Shown: positions 1-7,278, counted from the first letter of the stretch. The stretch is DNA of 38,121 nt from Burkholderiales bacterium (GCA_013044035.1 JABEVE010000096.1:1-38121), one strand, 5' to 3'. The notes: generated from the sequence alone by a model not told the origin. A program made the numbers and translations.

Positions 1-130
1 GATGCTGCTCAACAGCTCACACCAACCAACAACGAGATCCAGTAACCTTCAACCAGGACTCCTGCCGAAACATTGGTACGGCGGATGGGGGCAGGTCAGG
101 ATGGCCCGATGAGATCTGTTGATTTTGGTT

Positions 131-150
131 GGTACAGCACTCGAACAAAT
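131..150. other. Candidate degenerate distal attachment site
   Basis: GGTACAG, three unmatched bases, then TCGAAC repeats the 3' part of the tRNA-Val gene at 5140-5155 in the same orientation. The match is 13 of 16 positions. Further left, the tRNA's TGGTGGGT reads as TGGTT, as if three bases were lost. The surrounding stretch (about 110-225) is AT-rich compared with the rest. The sequence cannot fold as a tRNA T-arm. A true attachment copy would normally be longer and exact, so this is only a candidate. Confidence 0.3.
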
Positions 151-197
151 CTCCTATATCACTGTTTTCATGAGACAAAAGAAAATCGATTTCCTAA

Positions 198-218
198 TAT
201 GTCCCCAAATATGCCCCC
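198..218. repeat. TATNCCCC-type direct repeats, possible integrase arm sites
   Basis: TATGTCCCC (198-206) and TATGCCCCC (210-218) are tandem near-copies in an AT-rich stretch just outside the last gene of the element. Related TATCCCC and TATAGCCCC words lie between the integrase and the tRNA at 4978-5027. Short repeats at both ends of an element are typical of integrase arm-type binding sites. That role is inferred. Confidence 0.35.
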
Positions 219-238
219 AGGAAAGTGTTGCTGCACCG

Positions 239-760
239 TCAGTTTCTGCCCGATAGCTGCTGCATCAACGCGCTGGCACTGGCGAGCAATTCCGCGTCAG
301 GCTCAGTTTCCTTTTCCGTCAACATCCGCGCCGCAGGCGACAAGGCCACGCCCATCGAGGCGAGCAATTCCACCGGCTCCAGGCCGATGTCTGCGCAGGT
401 GGTGGCGTAGGCCAGCCAGTACGCCTTGATGCTGCCCACGGCCTCGGTAAGCAACGCCTCCAATCTGTGGGCCATGTCCAGATCGAAGTCGGGTTGATGC
501 ACAAGGATGCCCATTGCAGCGAGCCGATGTAGGTAAGTTGTCGCTTCCTGTTCAATCATCACCAGCGCGTGCATGCCCATCCTCTCGGCACAGCGCAGCC
601 GTCGCCAGAACTCAAGATCTTGGGCCTGGTATCGGCTCACAGGCGCGGTGTCCATCAGGCGCGTGGTTTCTGGATCATCGCGGCGTGCCATCGCAGACAC
701 CACGGCAACGACACGTTGCGCCGGGCCAAGGGTGGAATACAGCTTGTCGTTGATGCTCAT
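239..760 (-). CDS. Hypothetical protein, 173 aa, element cargo
   Basis: I do not recognise this protein. It starts MSINDKLYSTLG, is soluble and mostly helical in appearance, and has no signal peptide or membrane segment. Its start codon overlaps the stop of the preceding gene as ATGA (757-760), so it is probably translationally coupled and part of the element operon. It is the last gene before the AT-rich left end of the element. Some such terminal genes are cargo rather than core replication functions, but nothing in the sequence names a role. Confidence 0.7.
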   Translation of the reverse strand: MSINDKLYSTLGPAQRVVAVVSAMARRDDPETTRLMDTAPVSRYQAQDLEFWRRLRCAERMGMHALVMIEQEATTYLHRLAAMGILVHQPDFDLDMAHRLEALLTEAVGSIKAYWLAYATTCADIGLEPVELLASMGVALSPAARMLTEKETEPDAELLASASALMQQLSGRN

Positions 761-1030
761 GGCTTGGCCTTGTCGGTTTGCAGGCGTAAGGCACGCTCAA
801 GCGCCGCCGTGCGCTGCTCCAGATCGTCTACGCGCAACACCTGCGCGATGGTGTTCAGGATGTGCGCCAACTTCGATGCATCGCCTACGTCTAGCCGTTG
901 GTTGCGCGCTTCCCTGTAGAGCGTCGCCAGTTCCCGGCGCACGTCCGCACTGGTGGCGAGTGGGGGGGGAGGGGTGGCGCGTTCTATCGGGCATTTCAAC
1001 GATTTGCAGGGCTTTGGTTTGTGCGCTCAT
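757..1030 (-). pseudogene. Small hypothetical protein gene, frameshifted at a C8 run
   Basis: The natural start is ATG at 1030, which overlaps the RuvC-like stop as ATGA, and the natural stop at 757 overlaps the next start as ATGA. Reading from 1030 gives MSAQTKALQIVEMPDR and then enters the wrong frame at a run of eight C on the coding strand. Removing one base restores a protein of about 90 aa ending ERALRLQTDKAKP, with a leucine- and charge-rich helical C-terminal half. As it stands, the second half is open only from an unsupported TTG at 999. The cause may be a sequencing error, a true mutation or a phase-variable tract. The function is unknown. Confidence 0.6.
962..969. repeat. G8 homopolymer causing the frameshift
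   Basis: Eight consecutive G on the plus strand (C8 in the transcript) lie inside the 757-1030 gene, exactly where the two good reading frames must be joined. A seven-base run would give one continuous frame. Confidence 0.85.
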
Positions 1031-1500
1031 GGGTTGTCGCCTCGGCCTTGAATTGCCAGTAGCAGCGCCTCGGCCCGGCCATCGTCCCTGATGCGCGTCA
1101 GGTGAGGGGCCGAGCCAGGTAGAACCCGCTTGCAGGTGGCGATGCTCACGTCCTTGTCGGCACCGGCTGGAATGCCTGCACGTCGCTTCCACACGGCGGG
1201 CTGAACGAGATCATGCGACAAACCCAGCGCGGCCAAAACACCCAGGATGCAGCCGAAGGTGTGCCCGAAGCTGAACGCGCCTACAGCACCCTCGCCAGGC
1301 CGTGCGCCTACCCTTTCCACAAGAACGAACATGGGGCTGTGTCGTCGCAGGATGTCGGCAAGCGCAGCCGCGTCGATCTGCCGCCGTCCCGTCGATGTGG
1401 GCAAGGTGGGCATGTCGTACACGCCGATGAACTGCCGGTTGCCGTCAATGAAGCCGATGGCTCCACCCAGGCCGGGATCGATGCCGCAGAGCACGCTCAT
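1027..1500 (-). CDS. RuvC-like Holliday junction resolvase, phage type
   Basis: A 157-aa protein of the RNase H-fold RuvC family, which cuts four-way DNA junctions with two metal ions. Visible motifs are the first catalytic Asp in CGIDPG (D8), a glutamate in LVERVG (E62) and the C-terminal acidic set DDGRAEA (D139, D140, E144). ATG at 1500 is chosen because the family motif begins seven residues later and because it overlaps the upstream stop as ATGA. The gene also overlaps the next start at 1027-1030. In phages and satellites such enzymes resolve replication or recombination intermediates; here it follows the replication-type protein in the same operon. The conserved core is short but complete. 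Confidence 0.8.
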   Translation of the reverse strand: MSVLCGIDPGLGGAIGFIDGNRQFIGVYDMPTLPTSTGRRQIDAAALADILRRHSPMFVLVERVGARPGEGAVGAFSFGHTFGCILGVLAALGLSHDLVQPAVWKRRAGIPAGADKDVSIATCKRVLPGSAPHLTRIRDDGRAEALLLAIQGRGDNP

Positions 1501-1649
1501 GGGGTTGTCCTTGGCGGTGGGTTCAGCACGATCTGCACCTGCTCGACGGCCAAGCCGAGGCGCTCGGCAATGGCTTTGGCACTCAGGCCACGGGCGCACA
1601 AGTCATAGATGCGAACCATCTGGGCAAATGAAGGCTCAGGGCCGCTCAT
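1497..1649 (-). CDS. 50-aa helix-turn-helix-like protein
   Basis: The peptide begins MSGPEPSFAQ. Residues 10-38, with LSAKAIAERLGL, read as a small HTH of the resolvase or Trp-repressor type. The ATG at 1649 lies 14 bases inside the end of the preceding gene, and the stop overlaps the resolvase start as ATGA. The in-frame extension upstream to 1886 overlaps another gene and shows no conserved look, so the short form is preferred. A DNA-binding role is likely. The target is unknown; the element's own operon or origin are possibilities. Confidence 0.6.
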   Translation of the reverse strand: MSGPEPSFAQMVRIYDLCARGLSAKAIAERLGLAVEQVQIVLNPPPRTTP

Positions 1650-1953
1650 GATTGCGTCCACCTGTAGGCTGGCCCCGGCCAGTAGGCGATGAAGGCACAG
1701 CGGGCCGTTTGGCGCGCTCAATGGCCTGCCCTGCATGCCGCCATGCGATTGCGCCTTGCTTTGGGGGCGGTGCGTTACAGGCGAGTAGTGGGCGCAAACT
1801 GGCGCGAATCTCCGGCCACAGATCATCGAAGGCTGGCTTCCATTGACTCCAGAGTTCGGGCGAGCAATCGGCAATCCAGCGTCCATCGATGCCTTGCCTG
1901 AAGCCGATGCCAGCTTGCCTTGCGCGGTGGAATAGGGTGATGGCGTCGCTCAT
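1636..1953 (-). CDS. Hypothetical protein, 105 aa
   Basis: Starts MSDAITLFHRARQAG. The N-terminal 60 residues are rich in aromatic and charged residues (GRWIADCSPELWSQWKPAF). The C-terminal 40 are proline-, arginine- and glycine-rich and probably disordered. It overlaps the replication-type gene by ATGA at 1950-1953 and the following small HTH gene by 14 bases. I do not recognise the family. Its place between a replication protein and a resolvase suggests a DNA-metabolism accessory role, by context only. Confidence 0.6.
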   Translation of the reverse strand: MSDAITLFHRARQAGIGFRQGIDGRWIADCSPELWSQWKPAFDDLWPEIRASLRPLLACNAPPPKQGAIAWRHAGQAIERAKRPAVPSSPTGRGQPTGGRNHERP

Positions 1954-2645
1954 GATTTTTTGGGCCTTTTGGGGCCGCCGATGCCTACAGCCACTGATTC
2001 AAGGCCAATGCCTGCATGCGCAAGCCCCCTGCGCTGCGCTTGGGGTATTGGTAAACATTCATTGTGGACATGCGGTGTCCTTGGTGAAGTGCTCAAAATG
2101 GCCTTTTCAGGGACATGCGGTGTCCTTGGTGACTCAGCCTCAAGGACATGCGGTGTCCTTGCAGCGGCCTTCTCAAGGACATGCGGTGTCCAGCCTTTTT
2201 GTTTTTTCACGGGCGCCTCAATGGGTTTGAGCAGATAAGCGCCGTGGTGGTAATCGCAGGCGGTAATGTCCAAGCCGGTGAAGTCAGACACGGGCAGCCA
2301 TGTCAAGGCGAACCAGTGAGGGCCATTGTTCAGTCCGCCGTGTTTGGTTTGCACGATCAGGCGTCGTTGGATCAGCTCATCCTTCAGCTTGCGCGCTGTT
2401 GCGGGCCGCGTCCATCCCCTCGGCTCGATCCATGAACGAGCTATTTGCAATCTGCCGTTGTTCGCGCCAGTGTGTTGCCTGCACAGTTCCAGCAGCAGCG
2501 CCTTTGCCGCAGGACTACAGCCCGTCCAGGCGTCCGAATCGAGCACGGCATGGGGTAGGGCAAAGTAACGGCCCACGGGGACTTCTAACGGCTTCTTGCC
2601 GCGCCTTGGCCGCCCATGTCGGGATGCATCAATGTCGGTTCCCAT
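1950..2645 (-). CDS. Winged-helix replication-type protein with internal iteron-like repeats
   Basis: A 231-aa protein. Residues about 25-135 look like the winged-helix domain of phage HTH/replication-initiation proteins (LPHAVLDSDAW, then AAKALLLELCRQH, then RPATARKLKDELIQRRLI). Residues about 145-200 contain four copies of TPHV (WTPHV, RTPHV, RTPHV, RTPHV), encoded by the four identical 15-bp near-palindromes at 2066-2191. The tail is basic (PKRPKKS). Placing origin repeats inside the initiator gene is the lambda O arrangement, so the product probably binds these repeats and starts replication of the element. That function is inferred. The gene lies directly after the small membrane peptide and overlaps the next gene by ATGA. 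Confidence 0.65.
   Translation of the reverse strand: MGTDIDASRHGRPRRGKKPLEVPVGRYFALPHAVLDSDAWTGCSPAAKALLLELCRQHTGANNGRLQIARSWIEPRGWTRPATARKLKDELIQRRLIVQTKHGGLNNGPHWFALTWLPVSDFTGLDITACDYHHGAYLLKPIEAPVKKQKGWTPHVLEKAAARTPHVLEAESPRTPHVPEKAILSTSPRTPHVHNECLPIPQAQRRGLAHAGIGLESVAVGIGGPKRPKKS
2066..2191. repeat. Four identical GGACATGCGGTGTCC iteron-like repeats
   Basis: Exact copies lie at 2066-2080, 2111-2125, 2144-2158 and 2177-2191. Each is an interrupted palindrome: GGACA and TGTCC around five bases. Start-to-start spacing is 45, 33 and 33 bases; 33 is close to three helical turns. The first two copies share 22 bases, and the last two share 19. They sit within a coding region and keep its frame. 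Likely roles are initiator binding sites of a replication origin, or an operator. Confidence 0.8.
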
Positions 2646-2648
2646 CGA

Positions 2649-2765
2649 TCAGCCCCCCAGCAGCCGGGCCACGGCCATGATGGTGAGCATGCCCGCTGCG
2701 GCGATCAGGAATGACTCAGGCAAGGCCAGCAGCAGCGCCAGCAGGCGATACAGACGGGCGGCCAT
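2649..2765 (-). CDS. Small membrane peptide, 38 aa
   Basis: Starting at ATG 2765, the peptide begins MAARLYRLLALLLALPESFL and continues hydrophobic (IAAAGMLTIMAVARLL), so it is one or two short membrane helices with basic ends. The start overlaps the stop of the regulator gene by one base (TGATG), and the stop is three bases before the replication-type gene. Its role is unknown; small phage membrane proteins and holin-like peptides have this look, but there is no lysis gene nearby. Confidence 0.45.
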   Translation of the reverse strand: MAARLYRLLALLLALPESFLIAAAGMLTIMAVARLLGG

Positions 2766-3067
2766 CAAAGCGCCTCCAATGCGGCCAGGATGTCGCCTGC
2801 ACGCCAGTAGGACGAATGCCCGATCTTGCGCGGCGGTGGGAGCTTGCCAGCCTTCACCCAGGCGTAGAACTGCGTCCTGCCACACGCCAGCAGCGGCGGT
2901 GCGCCGTTCAAACCGATGATCTGGTGCAGGCGGATCAGGCTGTCAGGATGAATGTCTGCCGTCGCTGGCGCAACGCGCAGGGGGCGGTGGACAACCGTTT
3001 TCTTCGAGGTTTGAACTTCGGGGGTTTGCATCGCATGTCCTTGGTTAGAGGTGAACAATGCGTGCAT
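2765..3067 (-). CDS. AlpA/MerR-like HTH regulator or excisionase
   Basis: About 100 aa. The C-terminal 55 residues match the AlpA-type winged-helix pattern: LLACGRTQFYAWVKAGKLPPP, then RKIGHSSYWRAGDILAALE. AlpA-like proteins of P4-type elements activate or repress excision and integrase expression. Two in-frame starts are credible: ATG 3067, preceded by GGAGG, and ATG 3031, preceded by AAGGA at six bases. The longer one is given. The protein is encoded between the 171-aa gene and the replication-type gene in the same operon. Confidence 0.7.
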   Translation of the reverse strand: MHALFTSNQGHAMQTPEVQTSKKTVVHRPLRVAPATADIHPDSLIRLHQIIGLNGAPPLLACGRTQFYAWVKAGKLPPPRKIGHSSYWRAGDILAALEAL

Positions 3068-3108
3068 GATTCCTCCAGCCGCCGATGCTGTCAGAGCGTT
3101 AAATGCCC

Positions 3109-3624
3109 CTATTTGCTGGTTCCCGCCATCTCCGCATACCAGCGGCGGCAGTCCCACTCGCTGGGGGTGCGACCGCTGAATGAGGCCCACGCCTGCCCCC
3201 GCTCTTGGAGATGCTGATTGATGGTGTCGATGTCGCGGCTCTCAAATGCCGTTGTGCGCGCCACGACGTGCTCGGTGATGATCTCCGCAGCACGTTCGCA
3301 CGCTTCGTCGAGGGTAATCCCGTGCTGCATCAAGTCCTGCACGATGCGCACGCTCATAGCCTTTGCTTGCCACTCCCACTCGTTCTTGCGCCCGCGCCGG
3401 GTGAGTCCGAGAACCTTATTGATGGACTCCCCGCGCAGGCCCGCATCCAAGGCTTCGATCAAAAAATCCGCGGCGATTGGAGCAAGCGGGTACTTGCCGA
3501 CGGTTGCGTGAGATAGGAGGGTTCGCATGGTCTCAACTACGGCGCGTGCGTCGGCTGTGTCGCCCGCCTTCGCATTGGCGATCATGTCGCGCAAGTCGCG
3601 CTGAACGGGGTTGATCTTCCTCAT
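3109..3624 (-). CDS. Hypothetical protein, 171 aa
   Basis: Begins MRKINPVQRDLRDM. It is soluble, helical and strongly charged, with a C-terminal region (SFSGRTPSEWDCRRWYAEM) rich in tryptophan and arginine. ATG 3624 is chosen for its AAAGGG ribosome site five bases upstream. That site lies in the loop of a perfect 6-base inverted repeat (3625-3642), which may regulate it. It is the first gene after the integrase. I do not recognise the family. Confidence 0.65.
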   Translation of the reverse strand: MRKINPVQRDLRDMIANAKAGDTADARAVVETMRTLLSHATVGKYPLAPIAADFLIEALDAGLRGESINKVLGLTRRGRKNEWEWQAKAMSVRIVQDLMQHGITLDEACERAAEIITEHVVARTTAFESRDIDTINQHLQERGQAWASFSGRTPSEWDCRRWYAEMAGTSK

Positions 3625-3642
3625 ACATGCCCTTTCGCATGT
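3625..3642 (-). promoter_or_regulatory. Inverted repeat enclosing a ribosome binding site
   Basis: ACATGC, six bases, GCATGT, directly against the ATG of the 171-aa gene. On the transcript the loop carries GAAAGG, the ribosome binding site. It could be an operator dimer site or an RNA hairpin that presents or hides the site. Confidence 0.45.
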
Positions 3643-3732
3643 CGCCTTCATGGGGTGCCCGGCCACCTGAGAAGGGATCAGGTTTTCAGCACTGCGGATC
3701 AGGCAGCGCCTAGGCCGGGCGAAACTTTCAAC

Positions 3733-4956
3733 TCACGCTGCGCCGCGCATCGGGATGATGTCGGCACCGGCTTTCAGCTTGTCCAGGTAGTCGCTCCAGT
3801 CCTGCATCATCTTGCGGTGGGTGGCGATGAAGCGGGTGCGGTTGTACGCGGTGCCCAGGCTGTCCGGCACGGCATGGGCAAGCTGGTGTTCGATCACGGC
3901 AGGCTCATAGCCCAGGTGCTCATGCAGGAACGTGCGCGCCACTGAGCGCCAGCCGTGCCCGGTGAGTTCCGTCTTGGTATCGATGCCCAGGCGACGATAG
4001 GCCGCATTGATGGCTGCGTCGCTCATGGGCTGGGTGGGCGTGCGTCCGCCGATGAACACCCAGCCCGCTGGCAGATGGCCGGTGAGCAAGTGCAGATCAG
4101 CCAGCAGCGCCACGGCCTGAGTGGACAAGGGAACCAGGTGTTCCGTGTTCGTCTTGGACACGATATAGCGCCATTGCGCCGTCTCCAGGTTCACTTGCTC
4201 CCACTTCATCGTCCGCAATTCCCCAGGGCGGCAGAACAGCATGGGCAGCAGCTTGATGGCCGCAGCGACGACCGGGCCGCCCTTGAAGGCGTCCAGCGCG
4301 CGCAGGATGGCGCCCACGGCGGCGGGATCATCGGCAGGTGAGGCCATGTGTGCAGGAACATAGGCAGGCAGCGCGCCGCGCAGGGCAGGGGTGGGATCGT
4401 GGGTAGCCCGGCCCGTGAGGATGGCATAGCGAATCACTTGCCCGATGTTCTGCTGTGCGCGGTGGGCGGTTTCGAGCACGCCACGGGCATCGATGCGCCG
4501 CAGGACGGCCAGGATGTCGGGCGCGGCGATTTCGGCAACGGGGCGACGGCCCAGGTAGGGAAACACGTCGCGCTCCAGGCGGCGGACAACCTTGTCCCGA
4601 TGGCTGGCGGCCTTGGTGGAGAGGTGGCGCTCGATCCAGTCGCGTGCGACGACCTCGAATGAATCGGCGGCCAAGGCAAAGGCGCGTGCTTTCTCGGCTT
4701 GCTTGACGGCTGCGGGATCACGTTTATCGGCCAGGTGGGCGCGGGCTTCATCGCGTCGATCGCGGGCGAGCTTCAAGCTGACTTCGGGATAGACCCCCAG
4801 CGCCAGCACCTTTTCTGTCCCCAGGAAGCGATACTTCAAGCGCCAGTATTTCGAGCCGTTCGGGTGGATCAGCAGGAACAGCCCCTTCTCGTCGCCTAGC
4901 TTGTACTGGCGCTCCGCAGGCTTGGCGTTGCGGATGGCGGTGTCTGTCAGGGGCAT
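3733..4956 (-). CDS. P4-type tyrosine integrase
   Basis: A 407-aa site-specific recombinase that inserts and excises the element at the tRNA-Val gene. The N-terminal 90 residues form the DUF4102-type arm-binding domain (MPLTDTAIRNAKP, GLFLLIHPNGSKYWRLKY, LALGVYPEVSL). A core-binding domain follows at about 100-200. The catalytic domain shows R243 (FCRPGELR), H334 and R337 (TGHGWRSVART), H361 and nucleophile Y371 (TAYNRTR). Length and motifs are complete, so it is probably active. It lies about 175 bases from the tRNA 3' end and is transcribed away from it, towards the element body, the usual layout for elements in tRNA 3' ends. Confidence 0.95.
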   Translation of the reverse strand: MPLTDTAIRNAKPAERQYKLGDEKGLFLLIHPNGSKYWRLKYRFLGTEKVLALGVYPEVSLKLARDRRDEARAHLADKRDPAAVKQAEKARAFALAADSFEVVARDWIERHLSTKAASHRDKVVRRLERDVFPYLGRRPVAEIAAPDILAVLRRIDARGVLETAHRAQQNIGQVIRYAILTGRATHDPTPALRGALPAYVPAHMASPADDPAAVGAILRALDAFKGGPVVAAAIKLLPMLFCRPGELRTMKWEQVNLETAQWRYIVSKTNTEHLVPLSTQAVALLADLHLLTGHLPAGWVFIGGRTPTQPMSDAAINAAYRRLGIDTKTELTGHGWRSVARTFLHEHLGYEPAVIEHQLAHAVPDSLGTAYNRTRFIATHRKMMQDWSDYLDKLKAGADIIPMRGAA

Positions 4957-4977
4957 GGCGGGCTTCCAGGCGGTTTC

Positions 4978-5027
4978 TATCCCCTAGTTTTGGGATATAC
5001 CACCAATTTATAGCCCCGTGTATCCCC
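4978..5027. repeat. TATNCCCC repeats between integrase and tRNA
   Basis: TATCCCC at 4978-4984, its inverted partner GGGATA at 4992-4997, TATAGCCCC at 5009-5017 and TATCCCC at 5021-5027 lie within 50 bases upstream of the integrase. They resemble the words at 198-218 near the other end. They probably serve as integrase arm-type sites and also overlap the integrase promoter region. Confidence 0.4.
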
Positions 5028-5131
5028 GGCTGTCAACGCACCCCTGCGCACGGCTACGAATGAAAAATGGCCGCAAAGCCTTGATTTCTCTGAGCTTTAC
5101 GGCCTTCTGTGAACCTGTGCGAATTGCTTGT

Positions 5132-5206
5132 TGGTGGGTGGTACAGGGATCGAACCTGTGGCCCCTGCCGTGTGAAGGCAGTGCTCTACCGCTGAGCTAA
5201 CCACCC
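5132..5206 (-). tRNA. tRNA-Val (anticodon CAC)
   Basis: A 75-base cloverleaf on the minus strand. The acceptor stem is GGGTGGT with ACCACCC; the D-arm is GCTC/GAGC. The anticodon stem CTGCC/GGCAG surrounds loop TTCACAC (anticodon CAC, reading GTG). The T-arm is ACAGG-TTCGATC-CCTGT and CCA is encoded at 5132-5134. All stems pair. It is the integration target of the element on its 3' side; the gene remains intact because the element supplies or preserves the 3' end. Confidence 0.97.
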
Positions 5207-5216
5207 AAAACCTACG

Positions 5217-5222
5217 ATTATG
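5217..5222 (-). promoter_or_regulatory. Probable -10 box of tRNA-Val
   Basis: On the minus strand CATAAT lies 10 bases upstream of the mature tRNA 5' end, at a sensible distance for a short leader. No convincing -35 box at 16-18 bases is seen. Confidence 0.45.
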
Positions 5223-5301
5223 CCACAGGGTCTTGCGCATACGGACAACCTTGGGCCGATCGTCGTCACCTGGCGCCAAACCGTGCGGCGACATCGTGGG
5301 C

Positions 5302-7278
5302 TCAGTGAAGAGCTGCGTAAATGCTCTGCGCCAAGTCGCGTGAAATGCCATCAACCGTCATCAAGTCTTCGACGCTGGCGGTCGCCACGCCGCGAACGCC
5401 ACCGAAACGGGAAAGCAGCCGCGCACGACGCTTGGGGCCGATGCCGGCGATGTCCTCGAGCTTGGAACTGCCGGTCCGGGTGCGCGCCCTTTGCGCCCGC
5501 ATGCCGGTGATGGCGAATCGATGTGCCTCGTCACGCACCTGAGCCACCAGCAGCAGCGCGGGACTGTCTGGCGGCAGCGTCACCTTGGTGCGTCCGTCGG
5601 CAAACACCAGTTCCTCCAGGCCAACCTTGCGGCCCTCGCCCTTCTCCACGCCAACCAAGCGGGTGATGTCCAGGCCCAGTTCTTCGAACACTTCACGCGC
5701 AGCGGACACCTGACCACGGCCACCGTCGATCAGCACCAGATCGGGCAGCTTGGCCAGTTGGGTCTCGGCCGCCTCCGCCAGCTTGGCATAACGGCGGGTG
5801 AGCACCTGGCGCATGGCGGCATAGTCGTCGCCTGGGGTGATGCCGTCGATGCGGTATCGGCGGTACTGCGAAGTCTGCATCGCATGGTGCTGAAAGACCA
5901 CGCAGGAAGCCTGGGTCGCCTCGCCCGCGGTGTGGCTAATATCGAAGCACTCCATGCGCAAAGCGTCCAGATCCTGCGCATCCAGGCCTAGCGCATCCGC
6001 CAGCGCGCGCGTGCGGTGATGCTGCGCACCCTCCTCGGCCAACAGCCTCGCCAGCGCGAGTTGCGAGCCTTGCACCGCCATGTCCAGCCAGCGCCGGCGC
6101 ATGCCGCGCGGAGCGCTCACCACCTGGCAGCGCTGGCCGCCATGCTGCTGCAAGGTCGCCATCAGTTCGGCGTCCACGGCCACGTTGCAAACCAACACCG
6201 GTGGCAGCGGCAACTCCAGGTAATGCTGAGCGATGAAAGCGTCGAGCACGGCCCGCAAGGCGGCCATGTTGTTCAACGCGCCCGCAGAGCCCCCGCCAGA
6301 CTCGCCCGGGGACGGCGCCTCACCAGACGCTGAGCCGCCCTCACCCGCCGCCACATCCAGCCAGCGCACATGGCTGGGGAAGTAAGCGCGGTCGCCGAGG
6401 TGCCGCCCGCCGCGCACCATCGCCAAGTTGACGCAGGCGCGATCATTCTGCAACACGACGGCCAGGATATCGGCGTCCTGGTCGCTGCCCACCTCCATGC
6501 TCTGCTGGTGCAGCACGCGCGACAAGGCGGTGATCTGGTTGCGCACCACGGCCGCTTCCTCGAAGCGCAGATGCACGGCCAGATCATGCATGCGCAGTTC
6601 CAGATCCTTGAGCACGCCGTCATGTTCACCGCGCAGAAAGCGCATCGCGGCGGTCACGTCCGCGGCATAGGCCTCGCTCGAAATGCGTCCCACGCAAGGT
6701 GCCGTGCAGCGATGAATCTGGTGCAGCAAGCAGGGCCGGCTGCGGTTGGCAAACACGGTATCTTCACAAGTGCGCAGCAGGAAAACCTTCTGCAGCAAGG
6801 CGATGCTTTCCTTGACAGCCCAGGCACTCGGATAAGGCCCGAAGTAGCGATGCCTGCGGTCCACGACACCACGGAAATACACCATGCGCGGAAAATCATG
6901 TCCCGTGGTGAGCTTGAGATAGGGATAGGACTTGTCGTCGCGGAACAGAATGTTGTAGCGTGGATCCTGCGTCTTGATCAGGTTGTTTTCCAACAACAGA
7001 GCTTCGGCCTCGGAGCCGGTTACCGTGGTGTCCAATCGCGCGATGCGCGACACCATATGGCCGATGCGTGTGCCCCCATGGTCTTTCTGAAAGTAGCTTG
7101 ATACGCGCTTTTTGAGGTCGCGCGCCTTGCCCACGTACAGCAGCGTGCCATCGGCCGCGAAATAGCGATAGACGCCGGGCAGATGAGGCAAGGCTGCGAT
7201 CTGCCGGGCCAGCGCCTCTGGGTCGGCAACGCCGACGCTGCCTGCAGCGGGGCGCGGCGGGTCCGGTGACTGCTTCAT
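5302..7278 (-). CDS. uvrC: UvrABC excinuclease subunit C
   Basis: Makes the dual incisions 3' and 5' of bulky lesions in nucleotide excision repair, with UvrB. The GIY-YIG nuclease domain lies at about 30-110 ([22 protein letters not shown]). It is followed by the UvrB-interacting UVR motif ([13 protein letters not shown]), the RNase H-like C-terminal nuclease ([22 protein letters not shown]) and a terminal double helix-hairpin-helix ([33 protein letters not shown]). The length, about 658 aa, is normal. A glycine/serine-rich insertion ([20 protein letters not shown]) precedes the RNase H domain and is probably a loose linker. ATG 7278 is used; a TTG at 7296 overlapping the upstream stop is possible. 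It follows the uracil-DNA glycosylase gene in one transcript. Confidence 0.96.
   Translation of the reverse strand: MKQSPDPPRPAAGSVGVADPEALARQIAALPHLPGVYRYFAADGTLLYVGKARDLKKRVSSYFQKDHGGTRIGHMVSRIARLDTTVTGSEAEALLLENNLIKTQDPRYNILFRDDKSYPYLKLTTGHDFPRMVYFRGVVDRRHRYFGPYPSAWAVKESIALLQKVFLLRTCEDTVFANRSRPCLLHQIHRCTAPCVGRISSEAYAADVTAAMRFLRGEHDGVLKDLELRMHDLAVHLRFEEAAVVRNQITALSRVLHQQSMEVGSDQDADILAVVLQNDRACVNLAMVRGGRHLGDRAYFPSHVRWLDVAAGEGGSASGEAPSPGESGGGSAGALNNMAALRAVLDAFIAQHYLELPLPPVLVCNVAVDAELMATLQQHGGQRCQVVSAPRGMRRRWLDMAVQGSQLALARLLAEEGAQHHRTRALADALGLDAQDLDALRMECFDISHTAGEATQASCVVFQHHAMQTSQYRRYRIDGITPGDDYAAMRQVLTRRYAKLAEAAETQLAKLPDLVLIDGGRGQVSAAREVFEELGLDITRLVGVEKGEGRKVGLEELVFADGRTKVTLPPDSPALLLVAQVRDEAHRFAITGMRAQRARTRTGSSKLEDIAGIGPKRRARLLSRFGGVRGVATASVEDLMTVDGISRDLAQSIYAALH

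Larger units (their letters stand above)
131..5155. mobile_element. Small integrative element at tRNA-Val, satellite-like
   Basis: A block of minus-strand genes runs from the integrase (ending next to the tRNA-Val 3' end) to a 173-aa protein at 239-760. The content is integrase, AlpA-like regulator, replication-type protein, RuvC-like resolvase and small unknowns. There are no capsid, portal, tail, lysis or conjugation genes. The right boundary is the tRNA 3' end, which is seen directly. The left boundary is inferred from a degenerate tRNA-3'-end copy at 131-150 and arm-like repeats at 198-218. If that is wrong, the element continues past the window start. Gene order and small size recall phage satellites or defective integrative elements. 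Confidence 0.6.

Noticed and set aside
124-150. Second tRNA gene fragment with a T-arm
   Set aside because: The bases around TTCGA do not pair as a T-stem, and no acceptor or CCA follows.
2066-2191. Possible CRISPR array
   Set aside because: Repeats are only 15 bases, spacers are 18-30 bases and are part of a coding frame, and there are no cas genes.
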